From the NCBI RefSeq assembly GCF_009363755.1, contig NZ_CP045417.1:1922001-1986000 (forward strand): a stretch of DNA of 64,000 nt, given 5' to 3'. The position numbers and the translations under genes are program-made. Shown one piece after another: positions 11,401 through 19,623 of this stretch (the stretch's first letter is position 1; each line of letters begins with the position of its first letter). The DNA comes from Halomonas sp. THAF5a (GTDB lineage Bacteria > Pseudomonadota > Gammaproteobacteria > Pseudomonadales > Halomonadaceae). The notes beneath the pieces were generated by a model. The model had not been told where the DNA came from, did no database searches, and saw nothing but the letters and a program-made list of their open reading frames with translations.

Positions 11401-13113
11401 TACTTCAGACACACCCTTTGGCTTGATGAACGAAAATGCAGACTTGGATTCAGCCTTGGCCTTTTCAGGCTTGAAGTAAAAATACCAACAGCCTAGATAT
11501 TCAGACCAGCTTAAATTATTAAGGCCTGGATTTTCTATGGTTTTTCCTTTTGCATCCAGGAAGTTAACTTTTGCAATGCCTGCATTTTTCGCTATTAGCG
11601 CTTTTTCGTTCACTCGGCAGAACAGTTCAACATCTAGATCTTCCGCATCGTCAATCCAAGAGCCGATAGTCACTGTGAAGGACTTTTCTTTTAACCACAG
11701 CAAGTCGTTTTTGCCTGCAGCGCTATCAACCAAAAGCGTTGTTTTTATGCTATTTTCAACCGGAACATAAGTATCACTAGGCTTTATTTTGCTGGCATTC
11801 TCTTTGACTAAAGATGAATTGTTTTTTAGCGCACTTGGTTGAGACACCTTCTTCACCGCAGCACGTCCCTCCCCCTTCAGCGCCCGTACCATCGGTTTGG
11901 TACGCACCGAAAACAGCAGCTCGGTACTGGGCTGAGGAGCAGGCAGCTTTAGTGCCCCCTGAAGGACTGCCGTCAAGCGTGTAGCGTTCTCTGTCTGGAA
12001 CGTGACTACGCCGTCATGCTTCTGGGCCACTTCAGCCAGCGGTGCCACGCCGGAGCCCACCAGCCGCTTCCCATAGGCCAGCGCTTCGGCTGCCTTCATC
12101 GGCGGGACAAGCTCGCACACCGGCAGCTTCTTGCGCGGAATCACCACGGTATCGATCAGCGCATAGTAGCTTGCCACCTCGTCATGAGGTACGCGCCCCA
12201 CCTGAATCAGCCAGGGATGATCGGCATCCTCACCCGGCCGGCTCACGACGCTCGTGATCGGCTGATCATCGCCGACGATCACCAGCTTGAGCCTTTCTCC
12301 CTGAGCCACCAGCTCGGCGCAGGCATCGATCAGCGTATCCAGTCCCTCATAGGGTGCGATGCTGCCGACATAGCCCACTACCCTGTCTTCCTCGCCGATT
12401 CCCAGGCGCTTTCTCAGCATCGGATCGGCCGGCTTGATCTCGGGCAGCGCGCTCATGCCGTTGGGCACGATCTCGACCCGGTCCACGTCGACGCCGCGTC
12501 GGCCCAGCTCTTCCTGCATCGGCAAATTGAGCGTGAAGACCCTCTGCGCCTGGCGGGCCACGAACGCATCCCGCTTGGCCTCCCGCTTGCCGGCAGCTGA
12601 ACCGGCGTACCCCGGTTCGCGAGCATCACGCGACAGTTCCCAGAAACCGCGTACCTCGTTGTAGAACGGCAGGCCCAGGCGCTTTGCCGCGAGCCACGCG
12701 GGTAACCCGACGGTGTAGTTGCTGGCGGCGAGCACGATCGCCGGTCGATAGACCCGGAACAGCTCCACGAAGCGCGCCACGCTGGCCTCCAGGTGGGCCC
12801 TCTCGTCGGAGGGAGCCGTGCCCTGCGGCCAGGCACTATGGAGGTAGCGCACGCCTTTCACGACGGTTTCCGGCGCCACGTTCGCGCCCCCGCCGTTCAG
12901 CTCCCATGGCCGCCCTGGTCGCACGAAACAGAGCGTCTCGAATCCATGCTGGTTCAGCGCCTGGGCAATGCCCTGGGTGCGTGTCGCATAGCCATTGCTG
13001 GCGTAGCTCTGGCCATGGCTGACCATATAGGCCACTCGGCCAGGGATGGGAGAGATCAGCGGCGTGGCAGGCTGGTCGGCAAGCCGAGTGGCAAGGTGGA
13101 GAAGATCGTCCAT
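8470..13113 (-). CDS. Giant multi-domain glycosyltransferase (GT4 + GT4 + CgeB/DUF3880-like)
   Basis: 1,547 residues. Domain 1 (about 1-400) is a GT4: GYATRTQGIAQAL, EVRGFWELSRDAREP, a VGYVGSIAPYEGLDTL nucleotide-sugar loop and an AEALAYGKRLV acceptor region. A beta-rich linker (about 425-620) follows. Domain 2 (about 625-1010) is a second, homologous GT4: GYATRAHGLAKAI, EMRGFWEVTHESRDP and IGYIGTFNVYEGLDDL. Domain 3 (about 1048-1400) resembles CgeB/DUF3880 group 1 transferases (VFWNKEDPTHF, FAGSWYANHEERS, RVFELMSSNTLVISN). The last ~150 residues are unrecognised. It likely builds several linkages of the capsule repeat in the cytoplasm. Base composition changes sharply near 11,870 (residue ~415), so the gene looks mosaic. 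The ribosome site is weak. Confidence 0.85.
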   Translation of the reverse strand: MDDLLHLATRLADQPATPLISPIPGRVAYMVSHGQSYASNGYATRTQGIAQALNQHGFETLCFVRPGRPWELNGGGANVAPETVVKGVRYLHSAWPQGTAPSDERAHLEASVARFVELFRVYRPAIVLAASNYTVGLPAWLAAKRLGLPFYNEVRGFWELSRDAREPGYAGSAAGKREAKRDAFVARQAQRVFTLNLPMQEELGRRGVDVDRVEIVPNGMSALPEIKPADPMLRKRLGIGEEDRVVGYVGSIAPYEGLDTLIDACAELVAQGERLKLVIVGDDQPITSVVSRPGEDADHPWLIQVGRVPHDEVASYYALIDTVVIPRKKLPVCELVPPMKAAEALAYGKRLVGSGVAPLAEVAQKHDGVVTFQTENATRLTAVLQGALKLPAPQPSTELLFSVRTKPMVRALKGEGRAAVKKVSQPSALKNNSSLVKENASKIKPSDTYVPVENSIKTTLLVDSAAGKNDLLWLKEKSFTVTIGSWIDDAEDLDVELFCRVNEKALIAKNAGIAKVNFLDAKGKTIENPGLNNLSWSEYLGCWYFYFKPEKAKAESKSAFSFIKPKGVSEVEVTFSKWHVAEVGLKNSITITKRPSIQHFLRIDFSKIIGEIEKPAIKSAVKKSKGKLCYILNHSLPYQSEGYATRAHGLAKAIGATGSNVVCISRPGFPWSFIKEYKDQALPGKETIEGVEYQRLREPKGWKGTHNYIAKAAHELEKKLLEIKPSCVMAASDFKNAIPAFLAARRLGIPFIYEMRGFWEVTHESRDPSVVQTSSYHLTQYLETLLARHSDHVFTLTKSMQQALVDRGLPSEQISLLPNSCDPEIFDPKNNPKNKVLLSQLNIPDNVPVIGYIGTFNVYEGLDDLMHACGKLYREGVVFRALLVGSEPSSRAGKGPCASEIESIAASYGFKDWLIMPGRIPHDKVSDYYSLIDIAPFTRKPLPVTELVSPLKPLEAMAMEKALVLSSVGALAEMVQDGKTGLVYEKGNIDSLAGKLASLLTDASGREQMGKHARQWVIGNRTWKICAERVNEKTHYFEENPPAVTIPPKKQLPRKLASQYKVAFIADEFSYNSFKDEFEAIVIEPSNWKQLFAEHKPDIFFCESAWSGVDSKRRPWQGKIYTSSNWKNENRTVLLSILDHCRQEGIPTVFWNKEDPTHFTDRVHDFIATAKEFDYVFTTAEECCELYKQEHGVKNVFALPFATNPRFFNPIETKPRTNKVVFAGSWYANHEERSAVMESIMDALLESGYEIEVYDRYHGSGDPLHEWPEKYREFIRPGLPHQQMPDVYRSSQFGLNFNTVTHSATMFARRVFELMSSNTLVISNYSKGVDKMFGDLVVFADRDPERLKSLSSQEIAELKERSLQLVLEKHTYTNRWQEILTNIDAPWLQDNKSLTFVCRVATDEDSSRAIDHYQNHFASNADSQLLLLVAEGVDPLQVTEFYKKYNRVGITVTSMHHINHYALSGKYQPIETNHFVYGTAEKLPSSTWVKKATPHLAYAINMPLTPQQGSAYSQGRVSNNDVFLGQATAFLATMKEINNGSAKAFQV

Positions 13114-13164
13114 GGGTTATCGATCCGTGTCTTTCATGAGGGTGAAGGCCGTGAGTGCCTTGAA

Positions 13165-13196
13165 CGCGAGAGGCGCCTGATCGGGCGCCTCTCGCG
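13165..13196 (-). terminator. Stem-loop after wecC
   Basis: A perfect 13-bp inverted repeat (13165-13177 with 13184-13196, stem CGCGAGAGGCGCC) with a 6-nt loop lies between the wecC stop and the giant glycosyltransferase start. No run of T follows, so it may pause or stabilise the transcript rather than terminate it. Confidence 0.5.
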
Positions 13197-13220
13197 GTGA
13201 CTCTCGATGCTGGGAAGGGC

Positions 13221-14501
13221 TCAGCCGAGCAGGCCGACTGCATCGACGACGGCCGGCTTGGCCCGCACCGCGTCGCTCTTCTGCACGAAGGGCTTGTGCT
13301 TGACCAGCACGCAGATCACGTCGGCCTGGCCCAGGGCTTCATCCAGGCTGACGAGAGACACGTTGTCGGCGTTCAGGCGCTCGGGCAGGCTCTCGATATT
13401 GGGCTCGACCACCTGGACCCGGCAGCCCAGCTCGACGATCTTCTCGGTCACGCCGAGCGCGGGACTCTCGCGCAGATCGTCGATGTCAGGCTTGAAGGCC
13501 ACACCGAGGCAGGCAACGGTGAGATCGCTGCGCCTCGCGCCGGGATGGGTGCGATGCAGCCCCTCGAGCGCCTCGTTGACCCGCGACAGCACCCAGTCGG
13601 GCTTGGCGTCGTTTACCTCACGGGCGGTGCGGATCAGCCGGGCCTGCTCCGGGCACGCATCGACGATGAACCAGGGGTCCACGGCAATGCAGTGTCCGCC
13701 CACGCCGGCCCCCGGCGAGAGAATATTGACGCGCGGATGGCGGTTGGCCAGCGCGATCAATTCCCAGACGTTGATCTCCAGCTCGTGGGCGATGGTCGAG
13801 AGCTCGTTGGCGAAGGCGATGTTCACGTCGCGGAAGCTGTTCTCGGTGAGCTTGGCCATCTCGGCGGTACGCGCGGTGGTCGGTACGCACTCCCCCTCCA
13901 CCACGATGCCGTAGAGCGCGCAGGCGGCCTCGGCACACTTCGGCGTCATCCCGCCGATCACCCGGTCGTTCTCCACCAGCTCGCGGACCACGTGACCCGG
14001 CAGGACCCGCTCGGGGCAGTGCGCAATGCGAATGTCGGAGGCCTCGCCGTGGGTCTGGGGGAAGGTCAGGTCCGGGCGGGCCGCGGCCAGCCACTCCGCC
14101 ATCTGCTCGGTGGCGCCGACCGGGCTGGTCGACTCCAGCACCACCAGGTTGCCGGGCACCAGCACCTTGGCCAGCGCCTCGCTGGCGGCCTTGATGAAAC
14201 GCAGGTCGGCCTTGTGGTTCTGGCCGTTGTCATCGGTATGGAAGGGGGTGGGCACCGCCACCATGAAGGCATCGGCCGGCTCCGGCGCGGTGGTCGCCCG
14301 CAGGTAGCCCTCGTGCACGGCGGCGTGTACCACCATGTCGAGCTCCGGCTCGATGATGTGGATCTCGCCGCGGTTGATGGTATCAACGGCGTGCTGGTCG
14401 ATATCCACGCCGATCACCTTCTTCCGCCGGGAGGCGAAGACGGCGGCGGTGGGCAGGCCGATATAGCCAAGACCAATCATCGAGATCGTGTTGAATTCCA
14501 T
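13221..14501 (-). CDS. wecC: UDP-N-acetyl-D-mannosamine dehydrogenase WecC
   Basis: Oxidises UDP-ManNAc to UDP-ManNAcA with NAD+ in the cytoplasm. The 426-residue length matches the family (about 420). The N-terminal Rossmann domain starts MIGLGYIGLPTAA. The catalytic motif GVGGHCIAVDPWF carries the nucleophilic cysteine near residue 271. The C-terminal UDP-binding domain has GVAFKPDIDDLRESPA. AAGGA lies 9 nt before the ATG. It uses the product of wecB just upstream, so the polymer probably contains ManNAcA. A strong terminator separates the two genes. Confidence 0.94.
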   Translation of the reverse strand: MEFNTISMIGLGYIGLPTAAVFASRRKKVIGVDIDQHAVDTINRGEIHIIEPELDMVVHAAVHEGYLRATTAPEPADAFMVAVPTPFHTDDNGQNHKADLRFIKAASEALAKVLVPGNLVVLESTSPVGATEQMAEWLAAARPDLTFPQTHGEASDIRIAHCPERVLPGHVVRELVENDRVIGGMTPKCAEAACALYGIVVEGECVPTTARTAEMAKLTENSFRDVNIAFANELSTIAHELEINVWELIALANRHPRVNILSPGAGVGGHCIAVDPWFIVDACPEQARLIRTAREVNDAKPDWVLSRVNEALEGLHRTHPGARRSDLTVACLGVAFKPDIDDLRESPALGVTEKIVELGCRVQVVEPNIESLPERLNADNVSLVSLDEALGQADVICVLVKHKPFVQKSDAVRAKPAVVDAVGLLG

Positions 14502-14534
14502 GAATCAGCATCCTTGTGCGTAAAGCTCTGACTA

Positions 14535-14571
14535 ACAAAAATTAAAAACGCCCGATGGGTCATCGGGCGTT
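14535..14571 (-). terminator. Rho-independent terminator between wecB and wecC
   Basis: A perfect 11-bp stem (AACGCCCGATG at 14547-14557 with its complement at 14561-14571) and a 3-nt loop is followed on the minus strand by a T-rich tract (14548 down to 14535). It lies after the wecB stop and 45 nt or so before wecC, so transcription into the rest of the locus must read through it or restart. Confidence 0.88.
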
Positions 14572-14609
14572 GGCGGCCAGGCAGGCTGGCCGGGCATGGC
14601 AGGCGGGGC

Positions 14610-15740
14610 TTAAGCGGTCTCGCTCTGGCGGGCCATCAGCGCGTCCAGGATGCGCTCGCAGGCCTTGCCATCGCCGTAGGGGTTGTGCGCGAAGCTCATG
14701 GCACGATAGGCGTCGGCGTCGGTGAGTAGCCGGGTCAGCTCGGTGGTGATCACGTCCACGCTGGTGCCCACCAGCTTGACGGTGCCGGCGGAGACGGCTT
14801 CGGGGCGCTCGGTGGTGTTGCGCATCACCAGCACGGGCTTGCCGAGCGACGGTGCCTCCTCCTGGATGCCGCCGGAGTCGGTCAGGATGAGGTGGGCTCG
14901 GTTCATCAGGTAGACGAAGGGCAGGTAGTCCTGGGGCTCGATCAGCAGCACGTTGTCGATGTCGGCCAGCAGGCGATTGACCGGCTCTCGCACGTTGGGG
15001 TTGAGGTGCACCGGGTAGACGATCTGCACGTCCGGATGGGCCTTGGCCGTCTCGGCCAGGGCCCGACAGATCCGCTCGAAGCCATCGCCGAAGCTCTCGC
15101 GGCGATGCCCGGTCACCAGCACCAGGCGCTTGTCATCGTCGAGGAAGTCAAAGCGCTCGCGGAGTTCATCGGCCATCGGACCAGTCTCCAGCTTGCGCAC
15201 CACCTCGAGCAGGGCGTCGACCACGGTGTTGCCGGTCACGTGCACGCTGGCGGGGGCTACGTTCTCGCGCAGCAGGTTCTGTCGGGAGGTATCGGTGGGG
15301 GCGAAATGCTTGGTGGCCAGCGCCCCGGTCAGCTTGCGGTTGGCCTCTTCCGGCCACGGCGAATAGAGGTTGCCGGTGCGCAGCCCCGCCTCCACATGGC
15401 CCACCGGAATCTGCTGATAATAGGCGGCCAGGCTGGCGGCGAAGGTGGTCGCCGTGTCGCCGTGCACCAGCACCATGTCAGGCTGGAACTCGTCCAGCAC
15501 CCCCTTGAGCCCCTGCAGGATCCCGCAGGTGATGTCGTTGAGATCCTGCCCCGGCTTCATCAGGTTCAGGTCGTAGTCCGGCGTCAGCTCGAACAGCGAG
15601 AGCACCTGATCGAGCATCTCGCGGTGCTGGGCCGTCACGCAGACACGCGCCTCGAAGCGCTCGTCGTCGGCGAGTTGCAGTGCCAGGGGCGCCATCTTGA
15701 TGGCCTCGGGGCGGGTACCGAACACGGTCAGGACTTTCAT
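14610..15740 (-). CDS. wecB: UDP-N-acetylglucosamine 2-epimerase (non-hydrolysing) WecB
   Basis: Epimerises UDP-GlcNAc to UDP-ManNAc. The start is chosen at 15740 ([15 protein letters not shown]), which has AAGGA 5 nt upstream; the ATG at 15746 would have no spacing. The 376-residue length is that of E. coli WecB. Visible motifs are [25 protein letters not shown] with the conserved active-site acid and histidine, TGNTVVDAL and [11 protein letters not shown]. It is the last gene before the terminator at 14535-14571 and supplies WecC. Confidence 0.95.
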   Translation of the reverse strand: MKVLTVFGTRPEAIKMAPLALQLADDERFEARVCVTAQHREMLDQVLSLFELTPDYDLNLMKPGQDLNDITCGILQGLKGVLDEFQPDMVLVHGDTATTFAASLAAYYQQIPVGHVEAGLRTGNLYSPWPEEANRKLTGALATKHFAPTDTSRQNLLRENVAPASVHVTGNTVVDALLEVVRKLETGPMADELRERFDFLDDDKRLVLVTGHRRESFGDGFERICRALAETAKAHPDVQIVYPVHLNPNVREPVNRLLADIDNVLLIEPQDYLPFVYLMNRAHLILTDSGGIQEEAPSLGKPVLVMRNTTERPEAVSAGTVKLVGTSVDVITTELTRLLTDADAYRAMSFAHNPYGDGKACERILDALMARQSETA

Positions 15741-15828
15741 GGGCATCCTTGCAGTGATGGATCAGAAAGAGGAAAGGAAGACTCCCCGAGCGGGCGGGGA
15801 TGTAAAGATGGCAAGCAGCGCGCTGGAT

Positions 15829-16314
15829 TCACCGGGTGGCGCCGGTCGCCCCCTGTTGCAGCTCCAGCTCCTGGCAGCGGCGGAAGTAGTGCTCCAGCAG
15901 CTTCTGGGTGTGCTCGAGCTGGAGCGCCTGGCGCTGCGCGGCCTCCTCAGGGAGCGCGCCCGCCGCGGGCTGCGGCTGGCTCGGGGCCGGAGGGACCGTA
16001 GGCACCGAACGATCGGATGCCGCCCGATGATCTGCACGGGGCACGGCAGGCGGACGGCGATTCTCCTTCTCCCCGTGCTGCAGGTAGTGAATCAGCGGGT
16101 TGACGCCGCTCACGGCCACGTCGCGGTTCTGTTGCTGATAGCCGCGGGTGTGAAACGCCGCCGAAGGGTTGCGCCCCACTCGCCAGCCGTAGCGGGCGAA
16201 GTGGCTCGCCGGGCACATGTCGAGGCTCGCCACGTCGGGATAGGCCGCGAGATACCACTCTGCATCGAACCACGAGGAGTGCTTGATCAGCTCAATCTGT
16301 TGTTCAAGATCCAT
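15829..16314 (-). CDS. Small protein with paired YPDV repeats
   Basis: 161 residues, function unknown. The start is placed at 16314 (MDLEQQIELIKHSS) with AAGGTG 6 nt upstream; it overlaps the end of the preceding coiled-coil gene by 11 nt. Residues about 14-95 hold two repeat units, WFDAEWYLAAYPDV then NPLIHYLQHGEKENRRP. The second unit is partly degenerate because GYQQQNRDV replaces WYLxxYPDV. A proline-rich linker follows and then a short C-terminal helix (QALQLEHTQKLLEHYF). No signal peptide or membrane segment. The same repeat cassette is fused to the coiled-coil protein next door and to the transferase at the left edge, so it may be a docking unit within the assembly complex. That role is inferred. 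Confidence 0.7.
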   Translation of the reverse strand: MDLEQQIELIKHSSWFDAEWYLAAYPDVASLDMCPASHFARYGWRVGRNPSAAFHTRGYQQQNRDVAVSGVNPLIHYLQHGEKENRRPPAVPRADHRAASDRSVPTVPPAPSQPQPAAGALPEEAAQRQALQLEHTQKLLEHYFRRCQELELQQGATGATR

Positions 16315-18097
16315 GTTTTTCACCTTGCCACGCCTCCGGCGTGGGTAAACGGTCCTCATTGCTACCGAAACGCAGGTAGTGCACCAGGGGGTTGAGATTA
16401 GCCTGGGCCACATCCGGGTATTCGAGCAGGTACCACTGGCTATCGAAGGCCGGGCCCGGCGAGCGCCCCTCCTGGCCGCCGAACTTCACGAAGTGCTCGA
16501 GACCGTTCATGCCGCTCTGCTCGACGTCCGGGTAACGGTTCACATACCAGCCCTCATCAAAGAAACCGGACTGCTTGACGAGGCGCAGATCCTCCTTGCT
16601 AGCACGCCGACTGCCCCGTGCCTTTGAGGGCCTGCCCAGTGTGGTGAAGGCATCTACCAGGCGTTTCGGCTTCTCGTTAAGCTCGGCCAGGCGCCGTTCC
16701 TTCTCTTCCAGCATCCTCGTCAGCTCGGCCAGCTCGTCGAACCGGTCCTGCTGCTGGCGATGCAGGGTCGCGTTCTCCCCCTGCAGGGCTACCTTCGCCC
16801 GCTCGGCGGCATCGAGACGATCTTGCTGTTGAGCCTGTTGCTCGGCGGTCTTCTGTCTGGCGGCTTCGAGCGACTCCAGCTGCTGCGCTTGTTGTTCCAG
16901 TTCCCGTGCTTGATCTTCGAGCTGTTTCTTTAACACCTGATGACGCTGTTGCAGTGCTGTGTGGTCCCGGGCATGACGTTCGCCCTCTTCCTGCGCCTGA
17001 CGCCTGGCGGCTTCGAGCTCCTCAATGCGCGCCTGGGCAGTTGCCTGTGCTTGCTCAGCCGCCTGCAACAGCTCGGTCAGCTTGGCGGTCTCGTCAAAGC
17101 GAGTGGCCCGCTCTTCCTCGAGCCGTCGATGGCTAGCGCGCAGTGTCTCTTGTTCCTGGTCGCGTACCTGCAGGGTCGCCTCGAGGTGCGCCTTGTCCTG
17201 CTCAAGCGACGCGATCCGCCGCTCGGCGTCATGGCGGGCGCTGTCGGCCTGGCACCGCACCCTCTCGGCCTCTTTTCGTGCCAACTCGGCGGCCCGGCGC
17301 GCGCTCTCGGCTTGGCGCCTGGCCGTGCTGATCGCCTCGGCGTCATCCCGATCACCGGCCTGGGCTGCCGGGCGGCCGCTCGGGGGTGTGGCGCAGCAGG
17401 CCAGGCCCAGCCGCTGGAACACCTGCTGCACCAGACGCATGCCGGGCTGGCCCGGCTGGAAGCCCAGCAATCGCTCCAGGCTTTCGTACTGCTGTGCGCC
17501 CACTGCGACGATGGCCAGGCCCTGGGACTGCTCGAAGAGAAAGTGCGCTCTGCCCTCGCGTACCTGGCGATAGAGGGCCTCGCCGGGCTGGCCCGGGCCA
17601 GCCTGGCTGATCAGCACCACGCCGCGGGCCGACAGCCGAGCCTGCCAATGCGCCCACTCCTTTGCGATCGGCTTCGCCACGCCGGGTGCCACGTGCAGAA
17701 GGTCGACGCTGCCCTCCTCCAGCTGCTCCAGCGCATCGGCTTGCGAAGCCTGCCGAACCCGAGCGAGCTCCTGGTACTGGGCATCGGTATGCTCGACCAG
17801 GGCAGCATCGGGCGGGCCGGCGGTAAAGCCCAGGCACTCGGCGTAGGGGTTGAGTCGCTCCAGGGCCTGGCAGAAGGCGAACCAGGAGGTGCCCTCCTGA
17901 GTGCCCAGCTCCACGACCCGCTGGGGGCGCTGAGCCTCGATCAGCCAGAACGCCACCGGCAGATGGACACTCCAGACCGGATCCTTGGCGAACTTGGGCC
18001 GCCAGAACATCGATTGCAGCGAGAGCTGCGGGATCAGGGTCTGAGAAGGCATCTGGCCGCTGCCGGCCGACGATGGGGTTTGAAGTGATTGCGTCAT
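16304..18097 (-). CDS. Degenerate methyltransferase, long coiled coil and YPDV repeats
   Basis: 597 residues from ATG 18097, with AGGG 6 nt upstream; a TTG at 18118 is less likely. Residues about 30-200 look like a class I SAM methyltransferase domain of the sort found in cell-wall clusters, with VVELGTQEGTSWFAFCQAL as motif I. Motifs normally acidic or His-bearing are altered: the region after strand 2 reads LGFTAGPPD, the usual LHIDGxH reads LLHVAPGVA, and the usual VVLFHDT reads VVLISQA. Catalysis is therefore doubtful. Residues about 250-490 form a Gln/Glu/Ala-rich coiled coil, and the last ~85 residues hold two YPDV repeats. The layout recalls WbdD-type polysaccharide chain-length rulers, but that is inference. 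It starts 18 nt after the rfbC stop. Confidence 0.75.
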   Translation of the reverse strand: MTQSLQTPSSAGSGQMPSQTLIPQLSLQSMFWRPKFAKDPVWSVHLPVAFWLIEAQRPQRVVELGTQEGTSWFAFCQALERLNPYAECLGFTAGPPDAALVEHTDAQYQELARVRQASQADALEQLEEGSVDLLHVAPGVAKPIAKEWAHWQARLSARGVVLISQAGPGQPGEALYRQVREGRAHFLFEQSQGLAIVAVGAQQYESLERLLGFQPGQPGMRLVQQVFQRLGLACCATPPSGRPAAQAGDRDDAEAISTARRQAESARRAAELARKEAERVRCQADSARHDAERRIASLEQDKAHLEATLQVRDQEQETLRASHRRLEEERATRFDETAKLTELLQAAEQAQATAQARIEELEAARRQAQEEGERHARDHTALQQRHQVLKKQLEDQARELEQQAQQLESLEAARQKTAEQQAQQQDRLDAAERAKVALQGENATLHRQQQDRFDELAELTRMLEEKERRLAELNEKPKRLVDAFTTLGRPSKARGSRRASKEDLRLVKQSGFFDEGWYVNRYPDVEQSGMNGLEHFVKFGGQEGRSPGPAFDSQWYLLEYPDVAQANLNPLVHYLRFGSNEDRLPTPEAWQGEKHGS

Positions 18098-18114
18098 GAT
18101 CCGCCCTGTCGAGC

Positions 18115-18675
18115 TCAAGATGAAGAAAGCAGGTCGAGATAGCGACCAGCAGTGGCGTCCTTGGCCGAAAGCCTGGGGATATCGCCCCAGTGCCAGGCGT
18201 GGCGTTGCCAGTCGATCGCCAAGGTGGGGTCGTCCCAGCGGATCGCCCGCTCATGCTGGGGTGCGTAGTAGTCGGTAGTCTTGTAGAGCACGTCGGCGCT
18301 GTCGCTGAGCACAAGAAAGCCGTGGGCGAAGCCCGGTGGCACCCAGAGCTGGCGATGGTGGGCTGCGTCGAGGCGAACGCTGTCCCAATGACCGAAGGTT
18401 GGAGAGTCCTCGCGGATGTCCACCGCCACATCGAGGATCTCGCCCTGAATGACGCGCACCAGCTTCCCCTGAGGCTGTTCGACCTGATAGTGCAGGCCCC
18501 GCAGCACGCCCTGGGCGGAGCGAGAGTGGTTGTCCTGAACGAAGGTGGCCGTCACGCCGGTCACCTCTTCGAAGACGCGCTGGTTGAAGCTCTCCATGAA
18601 GAACCCGCGCGCATCGCCATGTACGTCGGGTTCGATAATCAACAGATCGGGAATGCCTGTCGGAATGACCTTCAT
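18115..18675 (-). CDS. rfbC: dTDP-4-dehydrorhamnose 3,5-epimerase
   Basis: Third step of dTDP-L-rhamnose synthesis. 186 residues, usual length, cupin fold. Motifs: [17 protein letters not shown] near the start, [18 protein letters not shown] carrying the catalytic histidine, and [12 protein letters not shown]. The start overlaps the rfbA stop as ATGA, so translation is probably coupled. It lies last in an rfbBDAC run. Confidence 0.95.
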   Translation of the reverse strand: MKVIPTGIPDLLIIEPDVHGDARGFFMESFNQRVFEEVTGVTATFVQDNHSRSAQGVLRGLHYQVEQPQGKLVRVIQGEILDVAVDIREDSPTFGHWDSVRLDAAHHRQLWVPPGFAHGFLVLSDSADVLYKTTDYYAPQHERAIRWDDPTLAIDWQRHAWHWGDIPRLSAKDATAGRYLDLLSSS

Positions 18676-19574
18676 AATGTATTTCCAAAGTGGCCATCAG
18701 CCAGCCGTTGCAGATAGTGGCCGTAGCCAGTCTTGGTCAGCGCCTGACCACGCGCCGCCAATGCCTCGGTGGTAATCCACTTCTGTCGCCAGGCGATCTC
18801 CTCGAGGCAGGCGATCTTGAGGCCCTGGCGATGCTCAATGGTCTGCACGTATTGGGCGGCCTCTAGCAGGCTGTCGTGGGTGCCGGTATCGAGCCAGGCA
18901 AAGCCCCGCCCCAGGCACTCGACTCGCAGATCGCCGCGTTGCAGATAGGCGTTGTTGATGCTGGTGATCTCGAGCTCGCCGCGGGCGCTGGGTGTCACGG
19001 CCTTGGCGATTTCCACCACGTCGTTGTCGTAGAAGTAGAGTCCGGTCACGGCGTAGGACGATTTCGGCGTCTGCGGCTTTTCCTCGATGGAGAGAGCGCG
19101 GCCATGGTCATCGAACTCCACCACGCCAAAGCGTTCCGGATCCTGGACGTAGTAGCCAAAGATGGTGGCGCCCTGGCGCATTGACGCGGCGTCGCGTAGC
19201 TGGCCAGAAAAGTGCTGGCCGTGGAAAATGTTGTCGCCGAGCACCAGGCATACCGGGTCATCGCCGATGAAGTGCTCACCGATCAGGAAGGCCTGGGCCA
19301 GGCCGTCGGGGCTTGGCTGCTCGGCATACTCGAGTCGAATGCCAAAGGCCTCGCCGTCGCCCAACAGGCGGCGGAACAGGGGCAGGTCCTGCGGCGTGGA
19401 GATGATCAAGATCTCACGAATGCCGGCGAGCATCAGTACCGAGATCGGGTAGTAGATCATCGGCTTGTCATAGATGGGCAGCAGCTGTTTGGAGATCCCG
19501 TGGGTCAAGGGAAACAGACGACTGCCGGAGCCGCCGGCGAGGATGATGCCTTTTCGGGCCATGGTCATATCCAT
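18672..19574 (-). CDS. rfbA: Glucose-1-phosphate thymidylyltransferase
   Basis: Makes dTDP-glucose from glucose-1-phosphate and dTTP. 300 residues, close to RmlA. Motifs: [14 protein letters not shown] (nucleotide loop), [32 protein letters not shown] and [11 protein letters not shown]. Three in-frame ATGs (19574, 19568, 19562) precede the conserved part and none has a clear ribosome site, so the exact start is uncertain. It lies 49 nt after rfbD and overlaps rfbC. Confidence 0.95.
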   Translation of the reverse strand: MDMTMARKGIILAGGSGSRLFPLTHGISKQLLPIYDKPMIYYPISVLMLAGIREILIISTPQDLPLFRRLLGDGEAFGIRLEYAEQPSPDGLAQAFLIGEHFIGDDPVCLVLGDNIFHGQHFSGQLRDAASMRQGATIFGYYVQDPERFGVVEFDDHGRALSIEEKPQTPKSSYAVTGLYFYDNDVVEIAKAVTPSARGELEITSINNAYLQRGDLRVECLGRGFAWLDTGTHDSLLEAAQYVQTIEHRQGLKIACLEEIAWRQKWITTEALAARGQALTKTGYGHYLQRLADGHFGNTL

Positions 19575-19623
19575 TTGACGTAGAACGTTCGGTGCTGCGT
19601 CCTGCTGCGGTCTCGGGCGTACG

